5,567 nucleotides of DNA from an uncultured Prevotella sp. (GTDB lineage Bacteria; Bacteroidota; Bacteroidia; Bacteroidales; Bacteroidaceae). The DNA is taken from positions 1-5,567 of the forward strand of contig CAKQFF010000119.1 in NCBI GenBank assembly GCA_934230685.1. The letters run 5' to 3'. The translations under genes were made by a program, and so were the position numbers. Below, one piece after another: positions 1 to 5,566 of this stretch. The notes under the pieces were generated by a model. The model had not been told where the DNA came from. It saw nothing but the letters and a program-made list of their open reading frames with translations, and did no database searches. Each line of letters begins with the position of its first letter. The stretch's first letter is position 1.

Positions 1-1
1 G

Positions 2-595
2 GTGAAGGAAGGCGAGTTTGTAGCCATCATGGGACCTTCGGGATGTGGCAAATCCACATTACTTAATATAATAGGTTTGCTCAACAATCCCACGAGCGGC
101 AGCTATATGCTCAACGGCAAGGATGTGAGCACCCTAAAGGAGAGCGAGCGCACCTTGATAAGAAGAGGCATGATAGGCTTTGTGTTCCAGAGCTTCAACC
201 TTATTGATGAGTTGAATGTAGTGGAGAATATCGAGTTGCCGCTCCTTTATATGGGAGTGTCGGGCAAGGAACGCCGCAAGCGTGCCGAGGAAGTAATGGA
301 GCGCGTGGCCATATCCCATCGTGCCAAGCATTACCCTTCGCAGCTTTCGGGCGGTCAGCAGCAGCGCACAGCCATTGCACGAGCCATACTTCCCCGACCG
401 AAACTGATTCTTGCCGATGAGCCTACGGGTAATCTTGACTCAAAGAATGGCAAGGAAGTGATGGACTTGCTTTCGGAATTGCACAAGGAGGGCACAACCA
501 TAGTGATGGTGACCCACTCCCTACACGATGCGAATTATGCAGATAGAGTAATTAATATGTTTGATGGAGAGATTGTTAATCAGGTAGAAATGTAG
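2..595 (+). CDS. ABC transporter ATP-binding protein, MacB/LolD type (5' end outside window)
   Basis: This is the nucleotide-binding subunit of an ABC exporter. It would hydrolyse ATP on the cytoplasmic face of the inner membrane to drive an FtsX/MacB-like permease. Residue numbers count from the first visible codon. Walker A is GPSGCGKST (11-19), the Q-loop glutamine is Q63 in FVFQS, the signature is LSGGQQQR (115-122), Walker B is LILADE (135-140), the D-loop is GNLD (143-146) and the H-loop is H172 in VTH. All catalytic motifs are intact. The GTG at the left edge is an internal valine codon, not the start: family members run about 220-230 residues and carry some 25-30 residues before the 'GEFVAIMGPSG' segment, so the N-terminus is missing. 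The MacB/LolD assignment comes from the FVFQSFNL, ADEPTGNLD and VTHS context. The substrate and permease cannot be told from this window. The gene ends in tandem stops (TAG TAA). Confidence 0.95.
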   Translation: MKEGEFVAIMGPSGCGKSTLLNIIGLLNNPTSGSYMLNGKDVSTLKESERTLIRRGMIGFVFQSFNLIDELNVVENIELPLLYMGVSGKERRKRAEEVMERVAISHRAKHYPSQLSGGQQQRTAIARAILPRPKLILADEPTGNLDSKNGKEVMDLLSELHKEGTTIVMVTHSLHDANYADRVINMFDGEIVNQVEM

Positions 596-635
596 TAAGA
601 ATAAGGCTATGGCGATAACGCCGTAGCCTTACTAC
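592..635. terminator. Hairpin between convergent genes, likely bidirectional terminator
   Basis: A 13-bp stem (602-614 with 619-631, one G-T wobble) closes on an ATAA loop. Outside a 6-base bulge the arms continue with GTAG (592-595) against CTAC (632-635), so the structure begins inside the ABC gene's stop region. It lies between the + strand ABC gene and the - strand SDR gene, where a shared terminator is expected. The U-tract is poor on both strands: ACTACTGTTT on the + side, TTCTTACTAC on the - side. Terminator function is therefore inferred from position and stem strength. Confidence 0.7.
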
Positions 636-641
636 TGTTTA

Positions 642-1496
642 TCACAAGGTTTTTCGCAATGCCCGTTCTATACCCTCCACACTGTCATTAAAGTGTATGT
701 CGTATTCTGCAATGGCAGAACAGTCCATTGTAAGGTTTCTTGTCTGCTCGCTGAATCTTTCCTCATCGGGCAACACCAATGCCGAGGAGTCTTTCACACC
801 CATCATACTGGCTACTTGCAGATTGAGTTCATAGCTATTAATCGCGTTACAGCTGCCATAGTTGTAGACGCCTCCAGGCATAGCAAACACTTTCTCCATA
901 TTTCTCACCACCTCCCATACATTTGTCACACCACGATATTCGTGTGTGGCAGCCTTGATGGTGGTGGCTTCATGGATGGCTTTATGCAGATTGACAAGAA
1001 TATTACTGTTCAGCTTCATTTGGCTTTCGGGCAAATCATACATCCATGTGAGTCTTAGTCCCACCGACGTGGGATTATTCCTCAATGCCCTTTGTTCCGC
1101 CTCAAGTTTGTGCCGACCATACACGTTGACTGGCTGAAACACATCGCTCTCCTTAAGAGGACCAAGCATTGGAGTTCCGTTGTACACCTGGTCGCTTGAC
1201 ATGAATATCAGTTTGGCACCAATATTCTTACATGCCTTTGCCAGCTTCACCGTACCCTGCACATTCACCCTGTGTGAATCCTCTGGATGTTGCTCGCAAT
1301 ACCATGTATTGCTAAGCGCAGCACAATGAACCACAATGTCAGGACAACATTCCTCCATATATTCTATAACCGCCTCTTCACGGCTAACATTCAGCTCGCC
1401 GTGTGTAGGCAACAACAACTCATACTTGTCTTTATAGTAAAGGGCCAACCTACTGCCTAAGAAGCCAGTGACACCCGTGATTAGTATTTTCTTCAT
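642..1496 (-). CDS. RmlD-like SDR family oxidoreductase / NAD-dependent epimerase
   Basis: This is an extended short-chain dehydrogenase/reductase of the dTDP-4-dehydrorhamnose reductase-like group, a cytoplasmic NAD(P)H enzyme probably acting on a nucleotide sugar. The N-terminal Rossmann motif TGVTGFLG spans residues 7-14. HCAALSN (57-63) follows the fourth strand, and a CEQHP segment leads into VNVQGT (78-82). The active-site set is S101 in SSDQVY, then Y126 and K130 in the YxxxK motif YGRHK. The length of 284 residues is normal for RmlD-like proteins, and nothing looks broken. The start is the ATG giving MKKILITG, the usual beginning for this fold; no Shine-Dalgarno is visible. Upstream on the same strand the remnant nuclease frame runs across its first ~47 bases, so transcription may read in from there. 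The exact substrate is unknown, and no other sugar-nucleotide gene is present, so I do not call it rfbD. Confidence 0.85.
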   Translation of the reverse strand: MKKILITGVTGFLGSRLALYYKDKYELLLPTHGELNVSREEAVIEYMEECCPDIVVHCAALSNTWYCEQHPEDSHRVNVQGTVKLAKACKNIGAKLIFMSSDQVYNGTPMLGPLKESDVFQPVNVYGRHKLEAEQRALRNNPTSVGLRLTWMYDLPESQMKLNSNILVNLHKAIHEATTIKAATHEYRGVTNVWEVVRNMEKVFAMPGGVYNYGSCNAINSYELNLQVASMMGVKDSSALVLPDEERFSEQTRNLTMDCSAIAEYDIHFNDSVEGIERALRKTL

Positions 1497-1734
1497 GTGT
1501 GCAAATATTTATTTGGATAAGGCTTACCATGATTATTATCCTATCACCTTCAGCATAGCGCATATCGTTGATTTGCTTCAAGGCATTCTCGGCAGTGCCG
1601 TCAAACTTTAATTCCATTATATATATATGTGTAGCTGTCTCAAGGGTAATATCCGTGCGACCTTTGGATGTGCGCTGTTCAACATTAATACGATAATCAG
1701 TGAGAGGGGAAAATAGATGGCAGCAGACTCTCAA
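1450..1734 (-). pseudogene. Remnant of C-terminal PD-(D/E)XK nuclease domain, out of frame with the ATPase part
   Basis: This open frame has no credible start of its own (the earliest option is a TTG). It matches the C-terminal nuclease domain found in AAA-ATPase/PD-(D/E)XK proteins. Counting from 1734, the family's conserved features are visible: RTSKGRTD with D28, then HIYIMELK with E41 and K43 (the D...ExK catalytic pattern), then ALKQI with Q54. The frame is +1 relative to the ATPase reading frame just upstream, and the two overlap by 38 bases. Recognisable similarity fades after about residue 70 (near position 1520) at RIIIMVSL. The last ~24 codons are probably meaningless and cross the start of the SDR gene. 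The usual final residues of the family are missing. It is most likely not translated as a separate protein. Confidence 0.7.
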
Positions 1735-2848
1735 AAAGCCAACTCCTTACTTCATGATTTGGAATGTCGAGCGTATAGAAGTCAAGGTCTTCGTTATAGT
1801 CTTTTATTGTGATGTAGCCACTTTGATACAGCAACGGCATGATGTTGCTCATATTCTCGGTGGGCGCATCGAACGACGACTCCTTGGCCTTGATATCATG
1901 CAGGGTGGAAGGATCCACCTCAAACTTCTTCATCATTTCGATAAGATAGGTAGGAGTGCCCGATCCAAACCAATAGGAACGCAGTTTGCCGTCAGCAAAA
2001 CAATTTATCAAACTATATGGATTGAATACGTCGGGCGACGGCCATGAGAAATGATAGCCGTCGTAACGCTCCTTGAGTTGCAGTATGGTCTGCTCTCTTG
2101 ACAGATGGCGTCTTTGTGCAAGGCTATCTATGTCATCCGACATCTGTGTGAGCAATTCCTCCTTAGTGATACCACATATCCCGGCATAATTCTCATCCAT
2201 GCTGATATTGCGAATGTTGTTAAGCTCACTGAATATGCTTAGTTGTGAGAACTTAGTTATTCCAGTGAGAAACACAAAGCGCAAATAAGGTTCGCTGTCC
2301 TTCAGCGGACTGAAGAAATTGCGCATTACATTGCGTAGGGCAGGAAGTCGTGTCTCCTCGTGTACAATATCAAGAAGCGGAGCGTCATACTCGTCGACGA
2401 GTACGACAACAGGCTTATTTGTCTTCTCATAGATGTTGACTATGAGATTCCTGAGCCTTACATTTGTGTCAATGTCGTCAGACTCAATGCCATATTTCTT
2501 CTCGTTTTCTTTCAGAACATTCAAGAGAAAGCGTTCCAACTGCTCTTTCTCCATGTGTTTTCCTCCTGCCATACTGAATAGGAGCACAGGATAGCTGTTC
2601 CACTCCTTCTCAAGCTTTTCTATAGCAAGCCCTTTAAACAAGTCCTTGTCTCCAGTGAAATAGCTATAGAGTGTGGATACGAGTAATGACTTGCCAAAAC
2701 GACGCGGACGACTAAGAAACAAAAACTTGCCATCGGTGTGTGTCATCCTGTAGACATACTCCGTTTTGTCGATGTATGCCATGTTCTGTCGGCGAATTTC
2801 CGAGAATGTCTGTACGCCTATTGGATATTGTCTTCTTGTCATTGCCAT
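1697..2848 (-). CDS. AAA-ATPase-like domain protein, N-terminal part of a broken ATPase/nuclease gene
   Basis: This is the ATPase half of the family that joins an AAA-ATPase-like domain (PF09820) to a PD-(D/E)XK nuclease (PF08011/DUF1703). The family is greatly expanded in Bacteroidetes; its role is not established. The opening YPIGVQTFSEIR and YIDKT are family hallmarks. The Walker A-like loop is SRPRRFGKS (46-54) and Walker B is VVVLVDEYD (147-155). LTGITKF (194-200), YDGYHF (262-267), FNPYSL (275-280), WFGSGTPT (293-300), YQSGY (341-345) and PNHEVR (363-368) follow in normal order. Intact homologues are about 510-530 residues from memory; this frame stops at 383, right after SLLPSIF. The nuclease part continues in another frame, apparently after loss of a 60-80 residue linker. 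Either the first or third codon (MAM) could be the start. The ATPase domain looks undamaged, so a truncated ATPase could still be made; otherwise treat the locus as a pseudogene. Confidence 0.8.
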   Translation of the reverse strand: MAMTRRQYPIGVQTFSEIRRQNMAYIDKTEYVYRMTHTDGKFLFLSRPRRFGKSLLVSTLYSYFTGDKDLFKGLAIEKLEKEWNSYPVLLFSMAGGKHMEKEQLERFLLNVLKENEKKYGIESDDIDTNVRLRNLIVNIYEKTNKPVVVLVDEYDAPLLDIVHEETRLPALRNVMRNFFSPLKDSEPYLRFVFLTGITKFSQLSIFSELNNIRNISMDENYAGICGITKEELLTQMSDDIDSLAQRRHLSREQTILQLKERYDGYHFSWPSPDVFNPYSLINCFADGKLRSYWFGSGTPTYLIEMMKKFEVDPSTLHDIKAKESSFDAPTENMSNIMPLLYQSGYITIKDYNEDLDFYTLDIPNHEVRSWLFESLLPSIFPSH

Positions 2849-2889
2849 GCAGTTTCTATATATATATTAATTTACTTTTATATGAAATC

Positions 2890-2924
2890 CCAGTACCAGC
2901 TTAATACCACCTAACTGGTACTGG
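2890..2924. repeat. 10-bp inverted repeat in the gap upstream of the AAA-ATPase gene
   Basis: CCAGTACCAG (2890-2899) is the exact reverse complement of CTGGTACTGG (2915-2924), with a 15-base spacer. On the - strand it lies after the DUF6078-like gene and before the AAA-ATPase start, so it could be a weak terminator or an operator. No convincing U-tract follows it: the - strand continues GATTTCATATAAAAG. Each arm contains the palindromic core GTAC. Confidence 0.6.
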
Positions 2925-2958
2925 AGTTTCAGTCGTATGGTACTGGAGTTTATATTGA
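2915..2958. repeat. Two 22-base tandem repeat units with an identical 14-base core
   Basis: TGGTACTGGAGTTT occurs at 2916-2929 and again at 2938-2951, a spacing of exactly 22 bases. The full 22-base units agree at 16 positions. Weaker in-phase similarity follows: ACTTCAGT at 2964 and TTACTG at 2985, the latter just before the stop of the DUF6078-like gene. The first copy also forms one arm of the inverted repeat. A 22-base period is about two helical turns, which would suit paired protein binding, but function is unknown. Confidence 0.65.
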
Positions 2959-2990
2959 CTTACACTTCAGTGTTACTCATATGTTACTGC

Positions 2991-3425
2991 CTATGGTATC
3001 CAGATAATTTTTTCTTCATATTGGTCAAAGTCCATGGAAGAGTCGGCTCCTACGTTACGGAGCATTAATTTAATCATGTCCTGCTCTTCGGGTGGGAGGA
3101 GCACATCACCACGACGACGCTTGAAGTATTGGTTGCGTCCAAAGTGAAGACATAGGTTTGTCATAAACTTGTCATACTGCTGCGGAAACATGCACTTCTG
3201 GAAGCCGGTGAAACCGCGGGCGTATCTCACGGGACTGCTGTCGCGATAGAAGCTGCATGCAGCATCCTTGGAACATCTGTTGGGATTAATAAGATTCAAG
3301 TGGTCTTCGCTTTGCAGCAATATGACATAAGCAATATGATGCAAGCATGTGGCTGCCATGGGGCAGTCGTGATGCTGGCATACTGGATAGTTGTTGGGCG
3401 GGGATGTAATAGTTTTGTTCTGCAT
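2991..3425 (-). CDS. Cysteine-rich DUF6078-like protein of unknown function
   Basis: A 144-residue soluble protein that resembles the Bacteroidales family DUF6078 as I remember it (moderately sure; no function is known). There is no signal peptide or membrane segment. Seven cysteines stand out: C16, C21 and C27 (C-x4-C-x5-C), C51 and C57 (C-x5-C), C78 and C92, with histidine pairs at 18-19 and 29-30. This could be a metal site, but that is inference. The middle block RDSSPVRYARGFTGFQ (61-76), MFPQQYDKFM (79-88), HFGRNQYFKRRRGD (94-107) and the C-terminal FDQYEEKIIW (133-142) look conserved. The basic stretch KRRRGD might touch nucleic acid. The gene starts 16 bases after the stop of the yigZ-type gene, so the two are probably cotranscribed. 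The leader is A/T-rich with no Shine-Dalgarno. Confidence 0.75.
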   Translation of the reverse strand: MQNKTITSPPNNYPVCQHHDCPMAATCLHHIAYVILLQSEDHLNLINPNRCSKDAACSFYRDSSPVRYARGFTGFQKCMFPQQYDKFMTNLCLHFGRNQYFKRRRGDVLLPPEEQDMIKLMLRNVGADSSMDFDQYEEKIIWIP

Positions 3426-3441
3426 ATTTATGAATTTAGGT

Positions 3442-4041
3442 TCAGTCGTCCTTGAACGATAGTTTCTCTAATTTCTCTTTCAATATCGGAGCCTCCGACG
3501 CTCTTATCGACAATCGTATCTCGCATGTGTTGTCGTAGGTCTGACCAACAATGCGGGGCGACATCTCCTTGATAATCTTCATCACGTCGTTCATCATTAT
3601 ATAAGGAAAGTCGTAGACTACCTCTTCTTCCTTGTAGAGCTTCACTATCTCGGCAGCGGCTATAGCCTCGGCAGCGGCTGTGCGATAGGCAACAATGAGT
3701 CCGCTTGTGCCAAGATTCACTCCTCCATAATATCTCACAACGATGATGAGGATATCGGTGAGTTCGTTTTTGGTGATCTGTCCGAGAATGGGTTTGCCTG
3801 CTGTGCTGCTCGGTTCGCCATCATCGTTAGCGCGAAATTGCGAATGATCGGCTCCGAGAGTATATGCCCAACAAACATGGCGAGCATCGTAATACTTCTT
3901 GCGATGTTCGGCAACAATGTTTTTCACCTCCTCTTCGGTAGTGACATGAAAGGCAAAGGCGAGAAACTTGCTTCGCTTCTCACTGTAGAAACCCTCAGCA
4001 GGCTTATCTGTTATTGTCAAATATTCGTCTATCAACTCCAT
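3442..4041 (-). CDS. yigZ: YigZ/IMPACT family protein (UPF0029 + DUF1949)
   Basis: A member of the YigZ (IMPACT N-terminal, UPF0029) family. In eukaryotes the relative IMPACT regulates the GCN2 kinase; the bacterial role is unsettled, with translation-linked functions suggested. Two domains are expected. The N-terminal UPF0029 fold (about residues 15-130) contains RSKFLAFAF (23-31), DARHVCWAY (52-60), NDDGEPSSTAGKPIL (72-86) and the family signature VVRYYGGVNLG (101-111). A C-terminal ferredoxin-like DUF1949 domain covers about 140-199. The length of 199 residues fits the family (E. coli YigZ is about 204). It looks cytoplasmic and intact. The ATG chosen gives a short lead before the conserved GFYSEKRSKF segment. 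A Bacteroidetes-type -7 element lies about 35 bases upstream, with a terminator-like hairpin beyond it, so it is probably the first gene of a two-gene unit with the DUF6078-like gene. Confidence 0.92.
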   Translation of the reverse strand: MELIDEYLTITDKPAEGFYSEKRSKFLAFAFHVTTEEEVKNIVAEHRKKYYDARHVCWAYTLGADHSQFRANDDGEPSSTAGKPILGQITKNELTDILIIVVRYYGGVNLGTSGLIVAYRTAAAEAIAAAEIVKLYKEEEVVYDFPYIMMNDVMKIIKEMSPRIVGQTYDNTCEIRLSIRASEAPILKEKLEKLSFKDD

Positions 4042-4075
4042 TTATTTGTTATTCAGTAAAATAATTTATACTGTA

Positions 4076-4085
4076 TGCAAAGGTA
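4076..4085 (-). promoter_or_regulatory. Bacteroidetes -7 promoter element for the yigZ-type gene
   Basis: On the - strand this reads TACCTTTGCA, a full match to the Bacteroidetes primary sigma factor -7 consensus TAnnTTTG. It sits 34 bases before the yigZ-type ATG, leaving a short A/T-rich leader of roughly 30 bases. The -33 element is not clear: a TTTG lies at 4103-4100, but its 14-base spacing is shorter than the usual ~19-20. The terminator-like palindrome just upstream fits a fresh transcription start here. Confidence 0.65.
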
Positions 4086-4112
4086 ACACAAATAAACGAC
4101 AAACGGGAGAAA

Positions 4113-4174
4113 AAGATAATGGATAATTATGATTTGCCATGCAAAAAAGTGGTAATCATAATTATCCATTATTT
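4113..4174 (-). terminator. Long AT-rich palindrome, likely terminator of the DUF1015 gene
   Basis: A perfect 19-bp stem joins 4116-4134 to 4154-4172, extended by a G-T and an A-T pair outside (4115/4173, 4114/4174). Inside, CCA (4137-4139) can pair with TGG (4150-4152), leaving a loop with an A6 run. Read on the - strand, the 3' arm is followed by C then TTTTT (4114-4110) and CTCCC, which resembles an intrinsic terminator for the DUF1015 gene ending at 4199. The stem is unusually AT-rich for a terminator and the perfect symmetry also fits a small mobile palindrome, so the repeat is certain and its function is inferred. Confidence 0.65.
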
Positions 4175-4198
4175 ATCAATTATAAATTATCAATTATA
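4173..4198. repeat. 12-base direct repeat next to the palindrome
   Basis: TTATCAATTATA occurs at 4173-4184 and 4187-4198, a 14-base period. It fills the space between the palindrome and the stop codon of the DUF1015 gene. Low sequence complexity (almost only A and T) weakens its meaning. From memory, similar AATTATCAATTAT runs are common between genes in Bacteroidales. Confidence 0.6.
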
Positions 4199-5446
4199 TT
4201 ATGCGAGCTTATGGATAATAAGTCCTGAGCGGAGTTTCGGCTCAAACCAAGTGGCCTTAGGAGGCATAATCTTGCCACTGTCGGCAATGTCGATAATCTG
4301 CTTCATTGACACTGGATAGATGGCAAGAGCCATGCGCATCTCACCACTGTCAACACGGCGTTTAAGCTCTTCCAATCCACGCAGACCACCTACGAAGTCG
4401 ATGCGTTTGTCAGAACGCAAGTCCTTGATACCGAGTATATCGTCGAGAATCAGGCGGCTTGAGATGTCAACATCAAGCACTCCGATAGGATCTTTATCAT
4501 CGTATGTGCCTTCCTTGGCATTAAGAGCAAACCAATGACCATCGAGATAGAGCGAGAACTCATGCAGATGCTGCGGCTTGTAGATAGCTTCGCCCTTGTC
4601 CTCAACCGTGAAGTTCTTGGCAATAGCCTCAAGGAACTGCTCGGATGTGAGTCCGTTGAGATCCTTAACCACGCGGTTGTAGTCGAGCACTGTAAGCTGT
4701 GAAGCCTGGAAGCATACAGCCATGAAATAGTTGTACTCCTCGTTGCCCTTATGCTCGGGATTGTTCTTTGCCTTCTCTGCTCCAACAAGAGCAGCGGCAG
4801 CACTACGGTGGTGACCGTCAGCGATATAGAGAGCTGGCATCTTGGCAAACTCAGCTGTAATGGCAGCAATATCCTTCTCGTCGCTGATGACCCAAAGCTG
4901 ATGACGGAAACCATCGATAGGAGCCACGAAGTCATACTCAGGCTTGCCGGCTGCATAGCGCATGATAATATCATTGAGCAAAGAGTTGTCGGGATAAGCA
5001 AAGAATACAGGCTCGATGTTGGCATCGCACACACGTACATGCTTCATGCGGTCCTCCTCCTTGTCGCGACGTGTAAGCTCGTGCTTCTTGATAACGCCAT
5101 TGAGATAATCATCCACAAAAGCGCCAACCACAAGACCATACTGAGTCTTGCCATTCATGGTCTGTGCATAGATGTAATATGAGTCCTTCTGGTCCTGGCA
5201 CAGCCATCCTTGCTCCTGGAATTTCTTGAAATTCTCGGCTGCCTTAGCATATACACGTGGATCATACTCGCTTGTGCCTGGCTCAAAATCAATCTCTGGT
5301 TTGATGATATGGTATAGACTCTTCTCGTTGTCGCCTGCCTCTACTCTTGCCTCCTCGCTGTCGAGAACATCATAAGGACGCGAAGCTATTTCTTCAACAA
5401 GATTCTGGGGTGGGCGTATGCCTTTAAACGGTTTTATTGTAGCCAT
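4199..5446 (-). CDS. DUF1015 family protein (ParB-like fold, possible serine kinase)
   Basis: A full-length DUF1015 (COG4198) protein of 415 residues, the usual size in Bacteroidetes. Family hallmarks are MATIKPFKGIRPP at the N-terminus, SRPYDV (22-27), KSLYHIIKPE (42-51), KKHELTRRDKEEDR (120-133), IADGHHRSAAAA (208-219) and MPPKATWFEPKLRSGL (394-409). The DGHHRSAAA segment has the GxxRxxA pattern of the ParB/SerK superfamily. Free-serine kinases of that superfamily are known, and I recall, without being able to verify it, reports that DUF1015 members act as pyrophosphate-dependent serine kinases. In Bacteroidetes this gene often sits beside serA and serC, which would fit a serine role; neither lies in this window, though the upstream neighbour is unseen. 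The protein looks soluble, with no signal peptide. The leader AACTTAAAAAAATT lacks a Shine-Dalgarno. Hairpins on both sides suggest its own transcript. Confidence 0.93.
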   Translation of the reverse strand: MATIKPFKGIRPPQNLVEEIASRPYDVLDSEEARVEAGDNEKSLYHIIKPEIDFEPGTSEYDPRVYAKAAENFKKFQEQGWLCQDQKDSYYIYAQTMNGKTQYGLVVGAFVDDYLNGVIKKHELTRRDKEEDRMKHVRVCDANIEPVFFAYPDNSLLNDIIMRYAAGKPEYDFVAPIDGFRHQLWVISDEKDIAAITAEFAKMPALYIADGHHRSAAAALVGAEKAKNNPEHKGNEEYNYFMAVCFQASQLTVLDYNRVVKDLNGLTSEQFLEAIAKNFTVEDKGEAIYKPQHLHEFSLYLDGHWFALNAKEGTYDDKDPIGVLDVDISSRLILDDILGIKDLRSDKRIDFVGGLRGLEELKRRVDSGEMRMALAIYPVSMKQIIDIADSGKIMPPKATWFEPKLRSGLIIHKLA

Positions 5447-5532
5447 AATTTTTTTAAGTTGTTTTAGATTTAAGGAAATTTAGTTGAGACCCCCTACCCT
5501 TTAAAAACATAGAGCTGCATTACTTTAAAACT

Positions 5533-5554
5533 CCCCTCCCTATTGTGGGAGGGG
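5533..5554 (-). terminator. GC-rich hairpin upstream of the DUF1015 gene, possible terminator of an unseen gene
   Basis: CCCCTCCC (5533-5540) pairs perfectly with GGGAGGGG (5547-5554) around a 6-base loop. Read on the - strand it is followed by AG and TTTT (5530-5527), so it could terminate a - strand gene entering from the right edge. The T-run is short. The same motif may instead belong to a dispersed intergenic palindrome; I have an impression of similar C/G-run elements in Bacteroidetes genomes but cannot search. Confidence 0.5.
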
Positions 5555-5566
5555 CTGAGGGTGGGG
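5547..5566 (+). other. Canonical G-quadruplex pattern
   Basis: On the + strand four G-runs follow each other: GGG (5547-5549), GGGG (5551-5554), GGG (5559-5561) and GGGG (5563-5566), with loops of 1, 4 and 1 bases. This satisfies the G3+N1-7 rule for a stable intramolecular quadruplex. The first two runs are also one arm of the hairpin, so the two structures compete. An isolated related C-rich segment, ACCCCC-TA-CCC, lies at 5489-5499. The rest of the 5447-5532 gap is A/T-rich, with no gene and no clear promoter. Confidence 0.6.

Noticed and set aside
2..4. GTG at the left edge as the start of the ABC ATPase
   Set aside because: The strand before Walker A and the A-loop region would be missing; the codon is internal to a gene that begins outside the window.
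693..1137. Overlapping + strand open frames within the SDR gene
   Set aside because: They are antisense shadows of a clearly coding - strand gene, with no recognisable motifs.
1497..1512. TTTGCAC just before the SDR ATG on the - strand as a promoter -7 element
   Set aside because: It reads AATATTTG rather than TAnnTTTG, no -33 TTTG is in place, and it would leave essentially no leader.
2855..2865. TATATATATAT run before the AAA-ATPase start
   Set aside because: A simple AT run; it lacks the TTTG of the Bacteroidetes -7 element and is not evidence of a promoter by itself.
2915..3002. 22-base phased repeats as a CRISPR array
   Set aside because: Only two units are strongly alike, the period is far too short for repeat plus spacer, and no cas gene is present.
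4450..5182. Long alternative frames on both strands inside the DUF1015 gene (196 and 143 codons)
   Set aside because: Their translations are low-complexity or unrecognisable, and the DUF1015 frame is full length with family motifs throughout.
5504..5511. TATGTTTT on the - strand as a promoter for the DUF1015 gene
   Set aside because: It misses the final G of TAnnTTTG and has no -33 TTTG at the right distance, so it is too weak to call.
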